The notes under the pieces: generated by a model
The model's input: the letters and a program-made list of their open reading frames with translations, nothing else
The model's database searches: none
Told to the model about the DNA's origin: nothing
Shown here: piece by piece, positions 5,475 through 5,910 of the stretch
Layout of the letters: every line of letters begins with the position of its first letter
Position numbering within the stretch: position 1 is the stretch's first letter
Program-made: the position numbers and the translations under genes
Source of the DNA: Bacillota bacterium
GTDB taxonomy: Bacteria > Bacillota_A > Clostridia > Peptostreptococcales > Anaerovoracaceae
Length of the DNA stretch: 5,910 bases
Direction of reading: 5' to 3'
Assembly (NCBI GenBank): GCA_017437925.1
Contig: JAFRWQ010000222.1
Coordinates: 1 to 5,910, forward strand

Positions 5475-5910
5475 ATGAAGTCAAGAGAACTGTACGAGCA
5501 GATGGCGGCCTTCATCGATACCAGGGCCGACTGGATGAAGAACAACAGACAGGATTTCCACAAGCACGCCGAGAGCGCCTGGCACGAAGTCAGGACCTGC
5601 TCCCTCATCGTCGACTACCTCAGGAAGCTGGGAGTCACCGATATCAAGATGGGCAAGGAGTGCTTCATAGCCGACGAGCGCATGGGCCTTCCCCCTCAGG
5701 AGGAGCTGGACGCCATCTATGAGAGAGCCCTTGAGCAGGGCGCCGTTCCCGAGTACGCCCCCTTCTTTAAAGACGGCTTCACCGGAGTCGAAGCCACCAT
5801 TGATACCGGAAAGCCCGGCCCCGTCATAGGCTTCAGAGTCGACATCGACGCTCTCGGAGTCATCGAGTGCCCGGATCCCGCGGTCCACAGACCCGCCAGA
5901 GAAGGCTTCG
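5475..5910 (+). CDS. M20D amidohydrolase, AbgA-like (aminobenzoyl-glutamate utilization type), N-terminal part
   Basis: The frame is open from the ATG at 5475 to the right edge (145 whole codons, no stop), so the 3' part is missing. AGGAGA at 5465-5470 lies 4 nt before the ATG. Matching features recalled from AbgA and relatives: RQDFHKHAESAWHEVRT (25-41), the ADERMGLP block (66-73), GFTGVEATIDTGKPGP (101-116) and GFRVDIDALGVIE (119-131). The ADERMGLP and GFTG pieces favour AbgA over plain hippurate or N-acyl-amino-acid hydrolases of the same M20D group. Family role: cytoplasmic metal-dependent cleavage of an amide such as p-aminobenzoyl-glutamate, a folate breakdown product, usually with an AbgB partner. 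The metal-binding region (HxCGHD in this family) would lie beyond the edge, so integrity cannot be judged. It follows the RocB-like gene by 110 nt and has its own likely promoter. Confidence 0.87.
   Translation, partial: MKSRELYEQMAAFIDTRADWMKNNRQDFHKHAESAWHEVRTCSLIVDYLRKLGVTDIKMGKECFIADERMGLPPQEELDAIYERALEQGAVPEYAPFFKDGFTGVEATIDTGKPGPVIGFRVDIDALGVIECPDPAVHRPAREGF

Noticed and set aside
5450..5722. 90-codon plus-strand frame starting at the ATG at 5450
   Set aside because: Overlaps the AbgA-like gene in another frame; the gene starting at 5475 has clear family motifs and this one has none.

Overview
The window is a GC-rich (roughly 55-60% by eye), densely coded bacterial segment with Shine-Dalgarno-led genes and frequent AGG (Arg) and ATA (Ile) codons. 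The protein set is an oxaloacetate decarboxylase alpha chain without its own biotin domain, a Clostridia-like Ogt, a RocB-like M20 peptidase and an AbgA-like amidohydrolase. This suggests an anaerobic, amino-acid- or peptide-using bacterium, most likely an uncultured Bacillota (Clostridia). A Synergistota-like organism cannot be excluded. The assignment is an inference from protein style and codon use only.

Layout. (1) 1-545, plus strand: C-terminal part of oadA, cut by the window edge, followed by a hairpin and then a classical intrinsic terminator (607-639) that can also serve the facing minus-strand genes. (2) 661-2068, minus strand: a two-gene unit, ogt (DNA-alkyl repair) then a membrane-anchored polysaccharide deacetylase, read from an extended -10 promoter near 2118-2123. 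(3) A compact divergent promoter region, 2069-2227. (4) 2228-5364, plus strand: a tight three-gene run of a cytoplasmic beta-lactamase-fold serine hydrolase, a GNAT acetyltransferase interrupted by an in-frame amber codon, and a RocB-like M20 metallopeptidase. (5) From 5475, plus strand: the N-terminal third of an AbgA-like M20D amidohydrolase with its own probable promoter, cut by the right edge.

Functionally the right half looks like intracellular amide or peptide-bond hydrolysis (serine hydrolase, two M20-type hydrolases), plus a small-molecule N-acetyltransferase that is probably dead or recently broken. The minus-strand pair joins DNA repair and cell-envelope modification, and the two need not be related in function.

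The most notable observation is the GNAT gene. Its reading frame continues at full quality for 41 codons past a TAG that sits where a tryptophan is expected. Two other genes in the window end in TAG, so a general reassignment of TAG is unlikely. No convincing new multi-gene system, mobile element, CRISPR array, tRNA or rRNA was seen.
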